The notes beneath the pieces were generated by a model that was given only the letters and a program-made list of their open reading frames with translations, had not been told where the DNA came from and made no database searches. A stretch of 64,000 nucleotides of DNA. Source: GCA-002708315 sp964460905 (GTDB lineage: Bacteria; Bacteroidota; Bacteroidia; Bacteroidales; F082). The DNA lies in NCBI GenBank assembly GCA_964460905.1, contig CAYWRM010000018.1:19399-83398 (forward strand). The letters run 5' to 3'. Positions 45,909 to 56,091 of the stretch are shown here, piece by piece (the stretch's first letter is position 1; each line of letters opens with the position of its first letter). The position numbers were made by a program, and so were the translations under genes.

Positions 45909-48821
45909 ATGAATACTAAAAACTTTGTAAACAGGCATAATGGTCCATCTAAAAATGATGTAGCACATATGTTAGACCGTATGGGGTTAAAATCAGTTAA
46001 TCAATTAATTAATCAAACTATTCCTGAAGATATTAGGTTAAAGGAGGGTTTTAATTTTGAAGAAGGTTTAAGCGAATATGAGTATTTAAATCATATGAGA
46101 AAACTCGCTAAAAAGAATAAGGTTTTCAAATCATATATTGGAATGGGTTATTATAATACTATTGTGCCTCCTGTTATTCTGAGGAATGTTTTTGAAAACC
46201 CCGGTTGGTATACTTCATATACGCCATATCAGGCAGAGATTTCGCAGGGAAGATTAGAAGCTTTATTGAATTTTCAAACTATGATTTCTGACCTAACAGG
46301 TTTACCAATAGCAAACTCATCATTACTTGATGAAGGTACAGCTGCAGCAGAAGCAATGTTGATGTTCTTTAACTCACGTCCCAGAGCAAGTGTTAAAAAT
46401 AATGCAGATGTGTTTTTGGTATCCGAAAATATGTTTCCACAAACACTAGCAGTACTAAAAACAAGAGCTGAATCGAAGGATATTATATTGAAAATTACAT
46501 CTTGCAATGATTTTGAATTTACTGATAAGGTTTTTGGTTGCATGATTCAATATCCTGACCAAAAAGGTGAAATACCTGATTACAGTAGTGTTGTTGCAAA
46601 ATCTAAAGAAAATAATACTCCTATTGCAGTGGCTTCAGATATATTGAGCTTAACTCTGTTAACACCTCCCGGTGAATGGGGTGCAGATGTTGTTTTTGGG
46701 TCGTCACAGCGGTTGGGTGTTCCAATGGGTTTTGGTGGACCTCATGCTGCTTATTTTGCTACGGTTGAAAACTATAAACGTAATATTCCGGGTAGGATTA
46801 TTGGTATTTCGAAAGACATAAATGGTGATAAAGCCCTACGAATGGCTTTACAAACGCGTGAGCAACATATTAAGCGCGAAAGGGCTACATCTAATATTTG
46901 TACAGCTCAAGCACTACTTGCCATAATGGCTGGCTTTTATGGAGTTTATCACGGAAGGGATGGACTTAAAGAAATTGCTTCTAAAATACATCAGTTAACT
47001 GTTTCGTTAGCTAAATCAATTGAAGCACTGGGTTATGAAAATAAAAACAAATTCTTTTTTGATACTCTATACATTAAAGTGCCTAAAAATGTAGTTGTTG
47101 ATAAACTAAAAACCATTGCATTAGGTTATGAAATAAATCTGCGATATTTTGATGATAATGAACACGTTGGTGTTAGTATAGATGAAACAACAACCGAAAA
47201 TGATATTGCTATGCTGGCGGCTATATTTGCGAAAGCAGCAGGTAATGAGAAATTTGAATTAAGTTTTACAGATACTGACATTCTCTCAAAAGATGTTCAC
47301 CCAAAGCATATGATTAGAACATCTGGCTTTATGGCTCATGATGCTTTTAACAACTACCAATCGGAAACCGAAATGATGCGATATCTGAAGAAGCTCGAGA
47401 ATAAAGATATTGCATTAAACCGCTCGATGATTCCGCTTGGATCGTGTACTATGAAGCTTAATGCTGTAGCAGAATTAATGCCAATAAGCTGGCCTGATTT
47501 TACGGATATTCATCCCTTTGTTCCTGCAGATCAAGCCGTGGGTTATTTGGAAATTATTGCTGAAATGAATAGTATATTAAGTGAAGTTACTGGGTTTTCA
47601 GCAGTATCATTTCAACCAAATTCTGGTGCTGCTGGTGAGTATACCGGATTATTGGTTATTAATGATTACCAAAAAAGTATTGGTCAGTCGTATCGTAATA
47701 TTTGTTTGATTCCTGCTTCGGCTCATGGAACAAACCCTGCCAGTTCTGTTGTGGCTGGTTTTAAAGTTGTGGTTGTTAAAACTGCCGAAAATGGTAATAT
47801 TGACATTGATGATTTAAAGCAAAAAGCTGAACAATATAAGGATGAGTTGGCCGCCATAATGGTAACCTATCCGTCTACTCATGGTATTTTTGAAGAAAGT
47901 ATCAGAGAGGTTATTAGTATAGTTCATGAAAATGGTGGTCAGGTATATATGGATGGTGCTAATATGAATGCACAAGTTGGCTTAACTAATCCTGGTACTA
48001 TTGGTGCCGATGTTTGTCATTTAAATCTACATAAAACATTTGGCATTCCACATGGCGGCGGTGGCCCTGGTGTTGGACCAATAGGAGTTGCCGAACATCT
48101 TGTTCCATTTCTTCCTGGTCATATTATGTCGCAGGATATTGATAACAGAAAAAATCATTCTGTATCTTCAGCACCATTTGGTAGTGCCCTTGTATTGCTA
48201 ATTTCATATGGTTATTTGAAACTGCTTGGTGCAACAGGACTTACCGAAGCAACAAAAATGGCAATTTTGAATGCAAACTATATGATGAATGAGCTTAAGG
48301 ATCATTACCCGATTTTATATCGTGGTAATAATGGACGTGTTGGCCATGAAATGATTGTTGACTGTAATCAGTTTAGTAAATCAGCTGATGTAATGGTTAA
48401 TGATATTGCTAAAAGGCTCATGGATTATGGTTTTCATGCTCCTACAGTTGCCTTCCCTGTTCATGGTACTCTTATGGTTGAACCCACAGAAAGTGAACCA
48501 TTAAAAGAAATGGACTGTTTTGTTGAAGCAATGAAAACAATAAGAGAAGAAATAAAGGAGATTGAGGAGGGTAGGAGTGAGAAGAAAAACAATGTTATTG
48601 TAAATGCGCCTCATACGGCAGAGATGCTAATTAGTGACAATTGGGAAATGCCCTACAATCGTGAAAAAGCTGCATATCCACTTGAGTGGGTGAGAGATGC
48701 TAAATATTTTACACCAGTTGCCAAAATTGATGATGCTTTTGGGGATAGGAATCTATGTCCTTGTTTGCCAATTGAGGAGTATGATAAAGTTGCTTCTTCA
48801 ACAAATGTTAAGGAGCTCTAA
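45909..48821 (+). CDS. gcvP: Glycine dehydrogenase (decarboxylating), P-protein of the glycine cleavage system
   Basis: This PLP enzyme of 970 residues decarboxylates glycine and passes the aminomethyl group to the H-protein. The N-terminal half has the usual P-protein blocks (Y-T-P-Y-Q-A-E-I-S-Q-G, T-R-E-Q-H-I-K-R-E-R-A-T-S-N-I-C-T). The C-terminal half has the PLP lysine in L-H-K-T-F-G-I-P-H-G-G-G-G-P-G. Both halves are on one chain, as in many Gram-negative bacteria. The ATG at 45909 matches the family start (N-R-H-N-G-P within ten residues); an upstream start at 45861 adds 16 unlike residues. The gcvT and gcvH genes are not adjacent. Confidence 0.96.
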   Translation: MNTKNFVNRHNGPSKNDVAHMLDRMGLKSVNQLINQTIPEDIRLKEGFNFEEGLSEYEYLNHMRKLAKKNKVFKSYIGMGYYNTIVPPVILRNVFENPGWYTSYTPYQAEISQGRLEALLNFQTMISDLTGLPIANSSLLDEGTAAAEAMLMFFNSRPRASVKNNADVFLVSENMFPQTLAVLKTRAESKDIILKITSCNDFEFTDKVFGCMIQYPDQKGEIPDYSSVVAKSKENNTPIAVASDILSLTLLTPPGEWGADVVFGSSQRLGVPMGFGGPHAAYFATVENYKRNIPGRIIGISKDINGDKALRMALQTREQHIKRERATSNICTAQALLAIMAGFYGVYHGRDGLKEIASKIHQLTVSLAKSIEALGYENKNKFFFDTLYIKVPKNVVVDKLKTIALGYEINLRYFDDNEHVGVSIDETTTENDIAMLAAIFAKAAGNEKFELSFTDTDILSKDVHPKHMIRTSGFMAHDAFNNYQSETEMMRYLKKLENKDIALNRSMIPLGSCTMKLNAVAELMPISWPDFTDIHPFVPADQAVGYLEIIAEMNSILSEVTGFSAVSFQPNSGAAGEYTGLLVINDYQKSIGQSYRNICLIPASAHGTNPASSVVAGFKVVVVKTAENGNIDIDDLKQKAEQYKDELAAIMVTYPSTHGIFEESIREVISIVHENGGQVYMDGANMNAQVGLTNPGTIGADVCHLNLHKTFGIPHGGGGPGVGPIGVAEHLVPFLPGHIMSQDIDNRKNHSVSSAPFGSALVLLISYGYLKLLGATGLTEATKMAILNANYMMNELKDHYPILYRGNNGRVGHEMIVDCNQFSKSADVMVNDIAKRLMDYGFHAPTVAFPVHGTLMVEPTESEPLKEMDCFVEAMKTIREEIKEIEEGRSEKKNNVIVNAPHTAEMLISDNWEMPYNREKAAYPLEWVRDAKYFTPVAKIDDAFGDRNLCPCLPIEEYDKVASSTNVKEL

Positions 48822-48846
48822 AGCTTAATGTTCATAAGGAAGAGCT

Positions 48847-49010
48847 ATACCAATTAGTTATCAGAATGAGCCTTATAAAACAAAATATTTTTCTGCTTAT
48901 TGATTTAAAATATTTGTTGCATTCACCTAAGGCGGACAGAAGAAATATTTTAAGAAGATAAGATGGAAAAGATAAAGATTTTAAGGCTTATTTTGGTGAC
49001 TAATTGGTAT
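48847..49010. mobile_element. MITE-like element, copy A (164 bp)
   Basis: The ends are inverted: ATACCAATTAGT at the left and ACTAATTGGTAT at the right. Second-order matches include AGCCTTA/TAAGGCTT. The interior contains three AAATATTT-type blocks. A second element of almost equal length and related interior, in the opposite orientation, lies at 63141-63302. There is no gene inside. The right end overlaps the last codons of aroE. Confidence 0.75.
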
Positions 49011-49761
49011 TAACTCTCTTTGACCATATATCCCAAGATGCTTCAGCTTGTATTTCAAGCATTTGTATCCCGTTTATACATGTGGCAGCTTGCTTTTTGC
49101 CATTTTTTATGAACATAGTTTCTATGGGGTTATAAACCAGGTCGTACATAATATGATCAGCTGTGATATACTCATAAGGTATTTCTGGGTAGTCATTTAC
49201 ATTAGGATACATGCCAATAGGAGTCGTATTTATTATTAATAAGTTCTCCATAATTTTTTCTTTGTCAATCCATGAATAATGAGTGTGCATTAATTTGGAT
49301 GGGTATCGGGTAACAAAAGAGAAATTTATTCCTAACTTGCGTAAAACATAAGCTACACTGTTGGCACTACCTCCTGTGCCAATTATTAATGCATTAATAT
49401 TTTTTCGTTTTTTTAAGATTTTTTTAATGGTTTTTTCAAAACCAATAACATCAGTATTGTAGGCACAAAGATATACTTCATTGTTTTTTCGAATGATATT
49501 AATTGTATTAGTTGAACCTGTTATATTAACTGGCTCATCAATAAAATTCACAAACTGCCACATAGCCCTTTTATATGGTATTGTAACATTTAAGCCTTTG
49601 ATCTCAGGATTAGTAGCAATAAGATTAGGAAATTCTTCAATAGTATCTAATTCAAAAATCTTATATTCAGCATCAATTTTCAGTCTGCGGAATTTCTTAT
49701 TGAAATAATCCGGTGAGAATGAATGCTCTAAGTTTTTTCCTATTAAACCGTAAATATCCAT
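49000..49761 (-). CDS. aroE: Shikimate dehydrogenase
   Basis: This 253-residue enzyme reduces 3-dehydroshikimate to shikimate with NADPH. It shows the N-terminal G-L-I-G-K-N-L-E-H-S-F-S-P substrate site, N-V-T-I-P-Y-K with the catalytic Lys, G-T-G-G-S-A-N-S-V for the nucleotide and N-T-T-P-I-G-M-Y-P. It is slightly shorter than the E. coli enzyme (272). The last codons and the TAG are supplied by the inverted-repeat end of the MITE-like element, so the native C-terminus may have been changed by a few residues. It is followed on the same transcript side by nothing; upstream, six bases away, is the DUF368 gene. Confidence 0.94.
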   Translation of the reverse strand: MDIYGLIGKNLEHSFSPDYFNKKFRRLKIDAEYKIFELDTIEEFPNLIATNPEIKGLNVTIPYKRAMWQFVNFIDEPVNITGSTNTINIIRKNNEVYLCAYNTDVIGFEKTIKKILKKRKNINALIIGTGGSANSVAYVLRKLGINFSFVTRYPSKLMHTHYSWIDKEKIMENLLIINTTPIGMYPNVNDYPEIPYEYITADHIMYDLVYNPIETMFIKNGKKQAATCINGIQMLEIQAEASWDIWSKRVNTN

Positions 49762-49767
49762 TAATAC

Positions 49768-50673
49768 TTATCCCTTCTGTTCTATATTTTTTGCATTTCG
49801 TTCCATAATCCAAATGCTGACAATACCTAATAACATTATTGCAATTGCAATAAATAATTCAAAATTTAATTCAGGTATGAAATAGGAATACCCTATAACT
49901 TTCGATTTATCGCCAAACATCTCTTCAATCGGAATTTTCCAAGGCCAAATAATTCCCAATGAACCCAGTATAAATCCTGTCAGTACTGCTATTGTCTGAT
50001 CTTTAAAGCGTTTGAATACCCATGATAGAATATGAGAAAATGCCACAAGACCCACTACTGCACCTATCAGTACAGGTAGTAATATACTTACATCTCGGTT
50101 GTTTATGGCTTCTATAGCAACAAGTTGGTAGTTTCCCATCAATATAAGCACGAAAGAACCTGACAGGCCTGGTAATATCATTGAGCAAACAGCTACAATA
50201 CCACAGAGAACCAAATACAGAAAATTATTATTCTGACTGGCAGGTGTTAAAAAAGTAAAAGCTATAGCAAGTGCAGTTCCAATTATAAAACTGATTATAA
50301 CATTTACTTGCCATCTTTCAACAGTATTTCCAACAAAGTAAACAGATGCTAGTATTAAACCAAAGAAAAAAGACCAGATATAAACAGGGTGTTGACTAAA
50401 TAGGTAGTCGAATATTTTTGCTAACAATACAATAGCAAGAATTACTCCGGCAAATAGAGAAACCAGAAAATATAAATCGGTTTTATTTGCAAACTCTTTA
50501 AATTTTCCTTTAAACAATAAAGTTAATGATGAAATTCCAAATGCCTTAATTGAATTTATTAGCCTTTCAAAAATACCGGTAATAAGAGCAATTGTCCCTC
50601 CAGATACACCAGGAATTATATTTGCCAAACCTACGGCCATTCCCTTGAAAAAATAAATAATATATGATTTCAT
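49768..50673 (-). CDS. DUF368 membrane protein (PopT-type polyprenyl-phosphate transporter)
   Basis: This 301-residue inner-membrane protein has about 8-9 hydrophobic segments. The N-terminal G-M-A-V-G-L-A-N-I-I-P-G-V-S-G-G-T-I-A and the internal repeat L-P-G-L-S-G-S-F are the hallmarks of DUF368. Members have been named PopT and implicated in returning undecaprenyl phosphate across the membrane for cell-wall synthesis. It ends six bases before aroE, so the two are probably co-transcribed. The function is assigned by family. Confidence 0.88.
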   Translation of the reverse strand: MKSYIIYFFKGMAVGLANIIPGVSGGTIALITGIFERLINSIKAFGISSLTLLFKGKFKEFANKTDLYFLVSLFAGVILAIVLLAKIFDYLFSQHPVYIWSFFFGLILASVYFVGNTVERWQVNVIISFIIGTALAIAFTFLTPASQNNNFLYLVLCGIVAVCSMILPGLSGSFVLILMGNYQLVAIEAINNRDVSILLPVLIGAVVGLVAFSHILSWVFKRFKDQTIAVLTGFILGSLGIIWPWKIPIEEMFGDKSKVIGYSYFIPELNFELFIAIAIMLLGIVSIWIMERNAKNIEQKG

Positions 50674-51166
50674 AAAAAAACATTAAAAACATATCACTTA
50701 ACAATTATTATTTATGATAGTTAAGTGACTTTAAGTAAATACTTTAGTGCATTATTTTTATCTGGATATACGCGTGTCAAATATATATAAATTTTATTAA
50801 CACTTTATTGCAAATGAATTGGAGAATATTTCTTGCAACTTTATTGGATACTTAATTTATTAGACACTTTTTTTATAGGTTCAACAAAGAAGGTTTATAT
50901 AGTTTCGGTCAAATGGAATACTCTCCAATTATAAAAAAAGCTCCCATTGAAATCACAGGAGGGCATAAAGCGGAACTTATGCTTACAGGTAAATTGGAAA
51001 ACTATCCTAGCCGGTAATTAATAACTAATCGGTAAACTGTAAATCAATAATGATAAGAGGTTTTATTCTTTTTCATCTTTTATTCATTATGGATTATTTA
51101 AATATATTAATAAAGGCGAATCATATATTAGTTGGTACAAGAAATAGGGTGAAAATTGTATTATTT
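50674..51166. other. 493-base intergenic region with a 34-codon frame
   Basis: The region is AT-rich. A short frame from ATG 50913 to TAA 51015-51017 would encode 34 residues beginning MEYSPIIKKAPIEITGG. It has no recognised relative and no clear ribosome signal, and could be the remnant of a larger gene. Nothing else is seen. Confidence 0.3.
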
Positions 51167-52009
51167 TTATTTTTCTTCATTATGATTTTTGTAATATATA
51201 AATCGAAACGTATCGACGGAATCGTAAATAACCTGCCTACAATATCTAGTATAATGTTTATCCCCGAAATCATCTTCATAATTAATAATTCCCAAGATGT
51301 AGAGAGGGTCTTCTCCAGTTTTTATTTTAGTTATATCATTTTCAGTAAAAACTATATCTGGAAATACATTGATAATAAGTTCAATATTTCCTCCTGTAGT
51401 TCCAGAGGAAATAATAGGATTGGATTTATTCAAAGTATCAAAATCATTGATAAAAACATCTGGTCTGGATTGCTTAGACCCCGCAAATACATTTATTTTT
51501 TGAGCAGGAGTTTTCCCAGTATTTTGAAGATGAATTTTATATTTAAATTGTTTGCCAGGGGAGAAAGAAATAATTTCAAAATCAACAATAGAGAGATAAG
51601 CTCTAAATTCCATTTTAATAGTTCTATTTTTTGCCAAAGTATCACTTATTCTCATAACACTATCTCTCGAAACGGAAATCTTTGCCATGTTAAAAGCACT
51701 TTCCGAAAGATTTATACTTTTGCGGGTAAGGCTTACTTGATAAAAAACAGAAAAAGCGAAAATCGTTATCATAATCAAATTCAAGACAACTCCCCAATTT
51801 TGAAACCGTCTATTTCTTTTCTCGGAAAGCCTTATTTTTTCATCATTATTTCTCTTATCCTTTTTCTTTTGGGGGTGTTTCTTTTTGAGGATGCTGGTGA
51901 ATATAGAGCCGATGAACTGCCTTGGTTTGTTTCTACTTACTTTACCATGGTCTCTTGGTATATTATTTCCATTTCCCTTATTATTCTCGGATTTGTTAGT
52001 TTTATTCAT
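51167..52009 (-). CDS. Membrane-anchored protein of unknown function
   Basis: This 280-residue protein has a very basic, Asn/Lys-rich N-terminal tail (about 1-70) and one membrane span (about 72-92, rich in I, L, F, V). A soluble domain follows, with the start R-A-Y-L-S-I and a block Q-N-T-G-K-T-P-A-Q-K-I as in many single-span Bacteroidota proteins of unknown role. The minus-strand frame is preferred over the longer plus-strand frame at 51050-52057, because only it gives a coherent TM-plus-domain protein of normal composition. Confidence 0.7.
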   Translation of the reverse strand: MNKTNKSENNKGNGNNIPRDHGKVSRNKPRQFIGSIFTSILKKKHPQKKKDKRNNDEKIRLSEKRNRRFQNWGVVLNLIMITIFAFSVFYQVSLTRKSINLSESAFNMAKISVSRDSVMRISDTLAKNRTIKMEFRAYLSIVDFEIISFSPGKQFKYKIHLQNTGKTPAQKINVFAGSKQSRPDVFINDFDTLNKSNPIISSGTTGGNIELIINVFPDIVFTENDITKIKTGEDPLYILGIINYEDDFGDKHYTRYCRQVIYDSVDTFRFIYYKNHNEEK

Positions 52010-52452
52010 GCCTTAAATCTTTATTATGAAATTGAATCAATATTTCAATTGATTTAAATAAATAAAAAAATGGTCTCAATCATTTGCATATTTTCATATA
52101 TCTACTTTTATCAACCAGTTTTGAAAAAACCGAATGCGCGTCGGCAAAAAATTTAAAACTCTACCACTTACATTTACTATGAAAAACTTAATAGCCATAA
52201 AATATACAGATTGTTACCGCCTGTGTTTAAACGGATTACGGTTTCATATCTTATTCAAATCTATAATAATATCGCCTTAAAATTTAACATGGGCGGTAAC
52301 GGTGTGGCTAAGAACTTTTTGCGTTTTTTTTCGCCAATTGTTCTATGATAATTGCACTACGATTTTATCTTTATATTTCAAATTATATCCGCGCGTAGCT
52401 AATTGTTTTTAGCTGTTATTGGTGCTGATGTTTATCCAGTCAGTTTTATTAA
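52010..52452. other. Intergenic region with inverted repeat
   Basis: The 443 bases between the unknown membrane protein and the end of the catalase gene hold an inverted repeat, GTTACCGCC (52213-52221) and GGCGGTAAC (52292-52300), within a patch less AT-rich than its surroundings. I see no gene and no clear terminator. It could be the remnant of a mobile cassette. Confidence 0.35.
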
Positions 52453-53913
52453 TTATTTCATATTATCTAAATCAATTTTTAATAATGCTGCAACACCTTG
52501 TCCATATGCTTTATCAGCTTGTAAACAATTTTTAATGTGACGAACTTTTATTTCTTTTGGTGCATCACCCATATTTCTTGCTGTATTTTCAAATAAAACC
52601 TGTTGTTGGTCATTATTCATTATGCGGAATAAATCACCAGCTTGAGTGTAATAATCATCATCTTCTCTATGATCCCAATGGTCTGCAGCTCCGTCAATCT
52701 CCAATGGTGGTTCTTTAAATTCAGGTTGTTCTTTCCATTCTCCATAGCTGTTTGGTTCGTATCCTAAAGTTGAGCCGTAGTTTCCATCAGTTCTCATTTT
52801 TCCATCTCGATGAAACATATTTAAAAATGGACATTTAGATGCGTTTACTGGAATTTGATGATGATTTACACCAAGTCTGTATCTTTGTGCATCTCCATAT
52901 GAAAACAATCTACCTTGCAACATTTTATCAGGCGAAAATCCAATTCCTGGAACAATATTAGCAGGATTAAAAGCAGCTTGTTCTACATCTGCAAAATAAT
53001 TTTCAGGGTTTTTATTTAATTCAAAATATCCAACGTCAATTAGCGGATACTCTTTATGCGACCATATTTTTGTTAAGTCGAAAGGGTTGAACGTACATTT
53101 TTTTGCTTGTTCATCAGTCATTAACTGAATTTTCAAATCCCATTTCGGGAAAGCACCATTTTCAATACTTTCCAATAAATCCCGTTGATGACTTTCCCTG
53201 CATTTTCCAATTATGGTTTCTGCTTCTTGATCTGTAAGATTTTTAATCCCTTGTTGCGTTTTGAAATGGAATTTCACCCAAGTTCTTTCATTATTGTTAT
53301 TGATTAAACTATATGTGTGACTACCATAACCATTCATGTGACGATATGAAAATGGTATTCCTCTATCGCTCATTGTTATGGTAACTTGATGGAGAGCTTC
53401 AGGAAGGCTTGTCCAAAAATCCCAATTATTTAAAGCACTTCGTAAGTTTGTTTTTGGGTCACGTTTAACGGCATGATTAAGGTCTGGAAATTTTAAAGGG
53501 TCTTTCAGGAAAAAAACTGGTGTATTATTTCCAACCAAATCCCAGTTTCCTTCCTCTGTATAGAATTTCATTGCAAATCCACGAATATCTCTTTCAGCAT
53601 CAGCAGCACCGCGTTCACCAGCTACAGTAGAAAACCGCACAAACATTTCTGTTTTTTTATCTATTTCAGAAAATATCTTTGCCCTTGTATATTTAGTAAT
53701 GTCATTTGTTACAGTGAAAGTTCCAAATGCACCTGAACCTTTTGCATGCATTCGTCTTTCAGGTATAACTTCTCTGTCAAAATGTGCCAGTTTTTCAAGA
53801 AACCAAACATCTTGCAATAACATCGGTCCTCTTTTTCCTGCAGTCATGGTGTTTTGATTATCAACAACAGGAGCACCGGAACTACTTGTTAATTTTTTTT
53901 TCAACCATTTCAT
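52453..53913 (-). CDS. katA: Haem catalase (small-subunit, clade 3 type)
   Basis: This monofunctional catalase of 486 residues splits hydrogen peroxide to water and oxygen. It has the distal site around R-R-M-H-A-K-G-S-G-A-F-G-T-F, V-R-F-S-T-V-A-G-E-R-G-A-A-D, the F-F-L-K-D-P block and the proximal haem ligand motif R-L-F-S-Y-G-D-A-Q-R-Y-R. The length fits clade 3 enzymes. The ATG at 53913 (MKWLKKKL) is preferred to a TTG further upstream. It stands alone, with no OxyR-type gene nearby. Confidence 0.95.
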   Translation of the reverse strand: MKWLKKKLTSSSGAPVVDNQNTMTAGKRGPMLLQDVWFLEKLAHFDREVIPERRMHAKGSGAFGTFTVTNDITKYTRAKIFSEIDKKTEMFVRFSTVAGERGAADAERDIRGFAMKFYTEEGNWDLVGNNTPVFFLKDPLKFPDLNHAVKRDPKTNLRSALNNWDFWTSLPEALHQVTITMSDRGIPFSYRHMNGYGSHTYSLINNNNERTWVKFHFKTQQGIKNLTDQEAETIIGKCRESHQRDLLESIENGAFPKWDLKIQLMTDEQAKKCTFNPFDLTKIWSHKEYPLIDVGYFELNKNPENYFADVEQAAFNPANIVPGIGFSPDKMLQGRLFSYGDAQRYRLGVNHHQIPVNASKCPFLNMFHRDGKMRTDGNYGSTLGYEPNSYGEWKEQPEFKEPPLEIDGAADHWDHREDDDYYTQAGDLFRIMNNDQQQVLFENTARNMGDAPKEIKVRHIKNCLQADKAYGQGVAALLKIDLDNMK

Positions 53914-54138
53914 CTTTGTAGAATTTAAGTTAGACAATCCTGCAAGTTACAAATATTTGTTTAACTGAATATTACTTAAAAGATGCTTATTTACACTTGC
54001 AGCCAACTACTATGCATTATTACAAGTGCCATTATTTCGTATTTAGTGATGTTATGATACTCTTAACTTACTCAACGTTAGTATAAAAAGCATAATTCCT
54101 ATTTGTTCTATATTATGACTTTTATGATTAATTGCTTT

Positions 54139-54498
54139 TTATTCAGTTGGTATCGGAAGCTTATGTTGCCTTAAAAACGATAATTTATCCCAATATCCTC
54201 TCTGAAATTTTATTTTATCATCAACTATTTGAAAAAATCCACATCCTCTTAATCCAGCTGGGTCTTTCCATTCTAATATTCCCCAATCGTCATCCTCAAA
54301 GATATTTTCTACTATACAGGTCATTTCTGCCTGATTGAATTCATTTTCAAACATTTTGCGGATTGCTGTTTTTCCGATTACTGGCTCATTTGTTACTTGA
54401 TGATTTATTGCATCGTCATGATAAAAATTCGAGATTTGTTCAGCATTTCCTTGATTAAATATTTCAACCCATTTTTCTATTATCTCTTTTGGTTTCAT
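54139..54498 (-). CDS. SnoaL-like / NTF2-fold protein
   Basis: This 119-residue protein shows the features of small SnoaL-like polyketide-cyclase-fold proteins: an N-terminal helix with W-V-E-I-F-N-Q-G-N, then Y-H-D-D-A-I-N-H-Q and a W-K-D-P-A-G-L-R-G-C-G strand. Such proteins have many roles, from cyclases to stress proteins, so no reaction is assigned. It lies between the catalase and fucosidase genes, on the same strand, without tight coupling. Confidence 0.8.
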   Translation of the reverse strand: MKPKEIIEKWVEIFNQGNAEQISNFYHDDAINHQVTNEPVIGKTAIRKMFENEFNQAEMTCIVENIFEDDDWGILEWKDPAGLRGCGFFQIVDDKIKFQRGYWDKLSFLRQHKLPIPTE

Positions 54499-54585
54499 TT
54501 TGTTTGATTTATTTTTATATGTTCTTTATATGGCAAAATTTACTCTAAATTAGTGCTTAACTTAGTTGATTTTACTATATTCACA

Positions 54586-56091
54586 TCAATTATAGGAGAT
54601 TGAGCTATCATTGCTATTTTCTTTTGCGGAAGATTTGAATAACCCCAAATTAGAGATTGCAACTGTATTGTTTGCCTGAATGATCTTTAATCGAACTTTG
54701 AAAGCTGTAGTAGGGTTAATTCTAATTAATTTTTTATAACCAATAGTTGTTCCTTCATATATTAATTCCCACTCTCCTTTATTCTTTACTTCAATTTGAA
54801 ATTTGTTAATTCTTTGGCCTAATTTAATGGGCTCCTGAATCATAATTCTGTCGAAAAGTGTTTCTTCATTTAATTCAATAACTAATACTGCCGGAAAAAT
54901 AGAGTCATTGGTTGCCCAATATGTTTTGAGATCATTGTCTAAAACTTTTTGCGGAGAGAAATATTCACTATTTAATCTATAATTATTAGCAGTAACTGAT
55001 GCTCCGGTTGCAAGGTTAATAGAAAATGTTTCTTCAATTATCTGTTTAAAGGCCAGAAGGGAATTCACATCATCTTTACTGATTAGTCCATTATCATTAG
55101 GAGGTATGTTTAATAGCAAAATAGAATTTCTACCAACAGACTTATAATATATATCTACCAATTCCTGGGGTGATTTTACTAAACTGTCTTCTGCTTTGTG
55201 ATAGAACCACCCCGGCCTGATTGAAACATCACATTGTCCGACTATCCAGTTGGTACCTTCGGGATCTCCGGAATTTAAATACTCTGGATCAGAACTTCCT
55301 ATGATCAATTTGTCTTTTTTAATAGGTGACCAAAAGCTATCACCGGCAAATCCTTTTTCGTTACCTATCCAATGTACATCAGGCCCGGCATCAGAAAATA
55401 TAGAAATATTTGGCTGCAGTTCTTTTACCAGTGCAAAAGTACTATCCCAGTCGTAGTATGTACTTCTATCAATTTTTCGAGTTTCAAAAGCACCTCCGTA
55501 GTATCCATCCCCGCCATTTGCTCCATCAAACCAAATTTCATTAATCTCACCATATTGAGTAAGTAATTCTTTAAGCTGATTTCTGTAATAAATAATATAT
55601 TCAGATCTGCCATAGTCTTTGTGATTTCTATCCCAGGGTGATAGATAAAGTCCTACCTTTAATCCGTGCTTTTTGCATGCATCTACAAATTCTCTGACAA
55701 TATCTCCATTGCCATTTTTATATAAGCTGTTCTTAATGCTGTGCTCAGTATACTTGCTGGGCCATAGGCAAAAACCGTCATGATGTTTAGCAGTGAGCAA
55801 TAGTTCCTTTAATCCAGCCGATTTTGCGGTAGTTACCCATTGTTCAACATCTAACTTAGCAGGGTTAAAAATTTCTGGATTCTCATCACCAAATCCCCAC
55901 TCTTTATTGGTGAAAGTATTAACTGTGAAGTGAATAAAACCAATTGTTTCCATTTGTTGATATTCAACCTGTACAGAAGTAGGAATAACATCGTTTGGAC
56001 TAATATCTATTTGTTGTTTATTTATATTAGAGCAACTGATAAGAGTTGATAAAACTATAAAAAACATGATTTTAATAAATATTTTTTCCAT
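54586..56091 (-). CDS. GH29 alpha-L-fucosidase lipoprotein
   Basis: This 501-residue enzyme is predicted to be exported and lipid-anchored at Cys20 (LISC). The glycoside hydrolase 29 barrel (about 45-350) has the substrate block A-K-H-H-D-G-F-C-L-W-P-S and the probable nucleophile Asp189 in E-I-W-F-D-G-A-N-G. A C-terminal discoidin (F5/8 type C)-like domain (about 360-490) may bind sugar. The family releases terminal fucose from glycans. No SusC/SusD pair or sulfatase is adjacent, so it is not part of a visible polysaccharide-use locus. Confidence 0.9.
   Translation of the reverse strand: MEKIFIKIMFFIVLSTLISCSNINKQQIDISPNDVIPTSVQVEYQQMETIGFIHFTVNTFTNKEWGFGDENPEIFNPAKLDVEQWVTTAKSAGLKELLLTAKHHDGFCLWPSKYTEHSIKNSLYKNGNGDIVREFVDACKKHGLKVGLYLSPWDRNHKDYGRSEYIIYYRNQLKELLTQYGEINEIWFDGANGGDGYYGGAFETRKIDRSTYYDWDSTFALVKELQPNISIFSDAGPDVHWIGNEKGFAGDSFWSPIKKDKLIIGSSDPEYLNSGDPEGTNWIVGQCDVSIRPGWFYHKAEDSLVKSPQELVDIYYKSVGRNSILLLNIPPNDNGLISKDDVNSLLAFKQIIEETFSINLATGASVTANNYRLNSEYFSPQKVLDNDLKTYWATNDSIFPAVLVIELNEETLFDRIMIQEPIKLGQRINKFQIEVKNKGEWELIYEGTTIGYKKLIRINPTTAFKVRLKIIQANNTVAISNLGLFKSSAKENSNDSSISYN

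Noticed and set aside
51050..52057. Long plus-strand frame of 335 codons
   Set aside because: It overlaps the minus-strand gene at 51167-52009, which has a clear membrane span and a normal soluble domain. The plus-strand product is Ile/Phe/Ser/Asn-rich with no domain and looks like a shadow frame.
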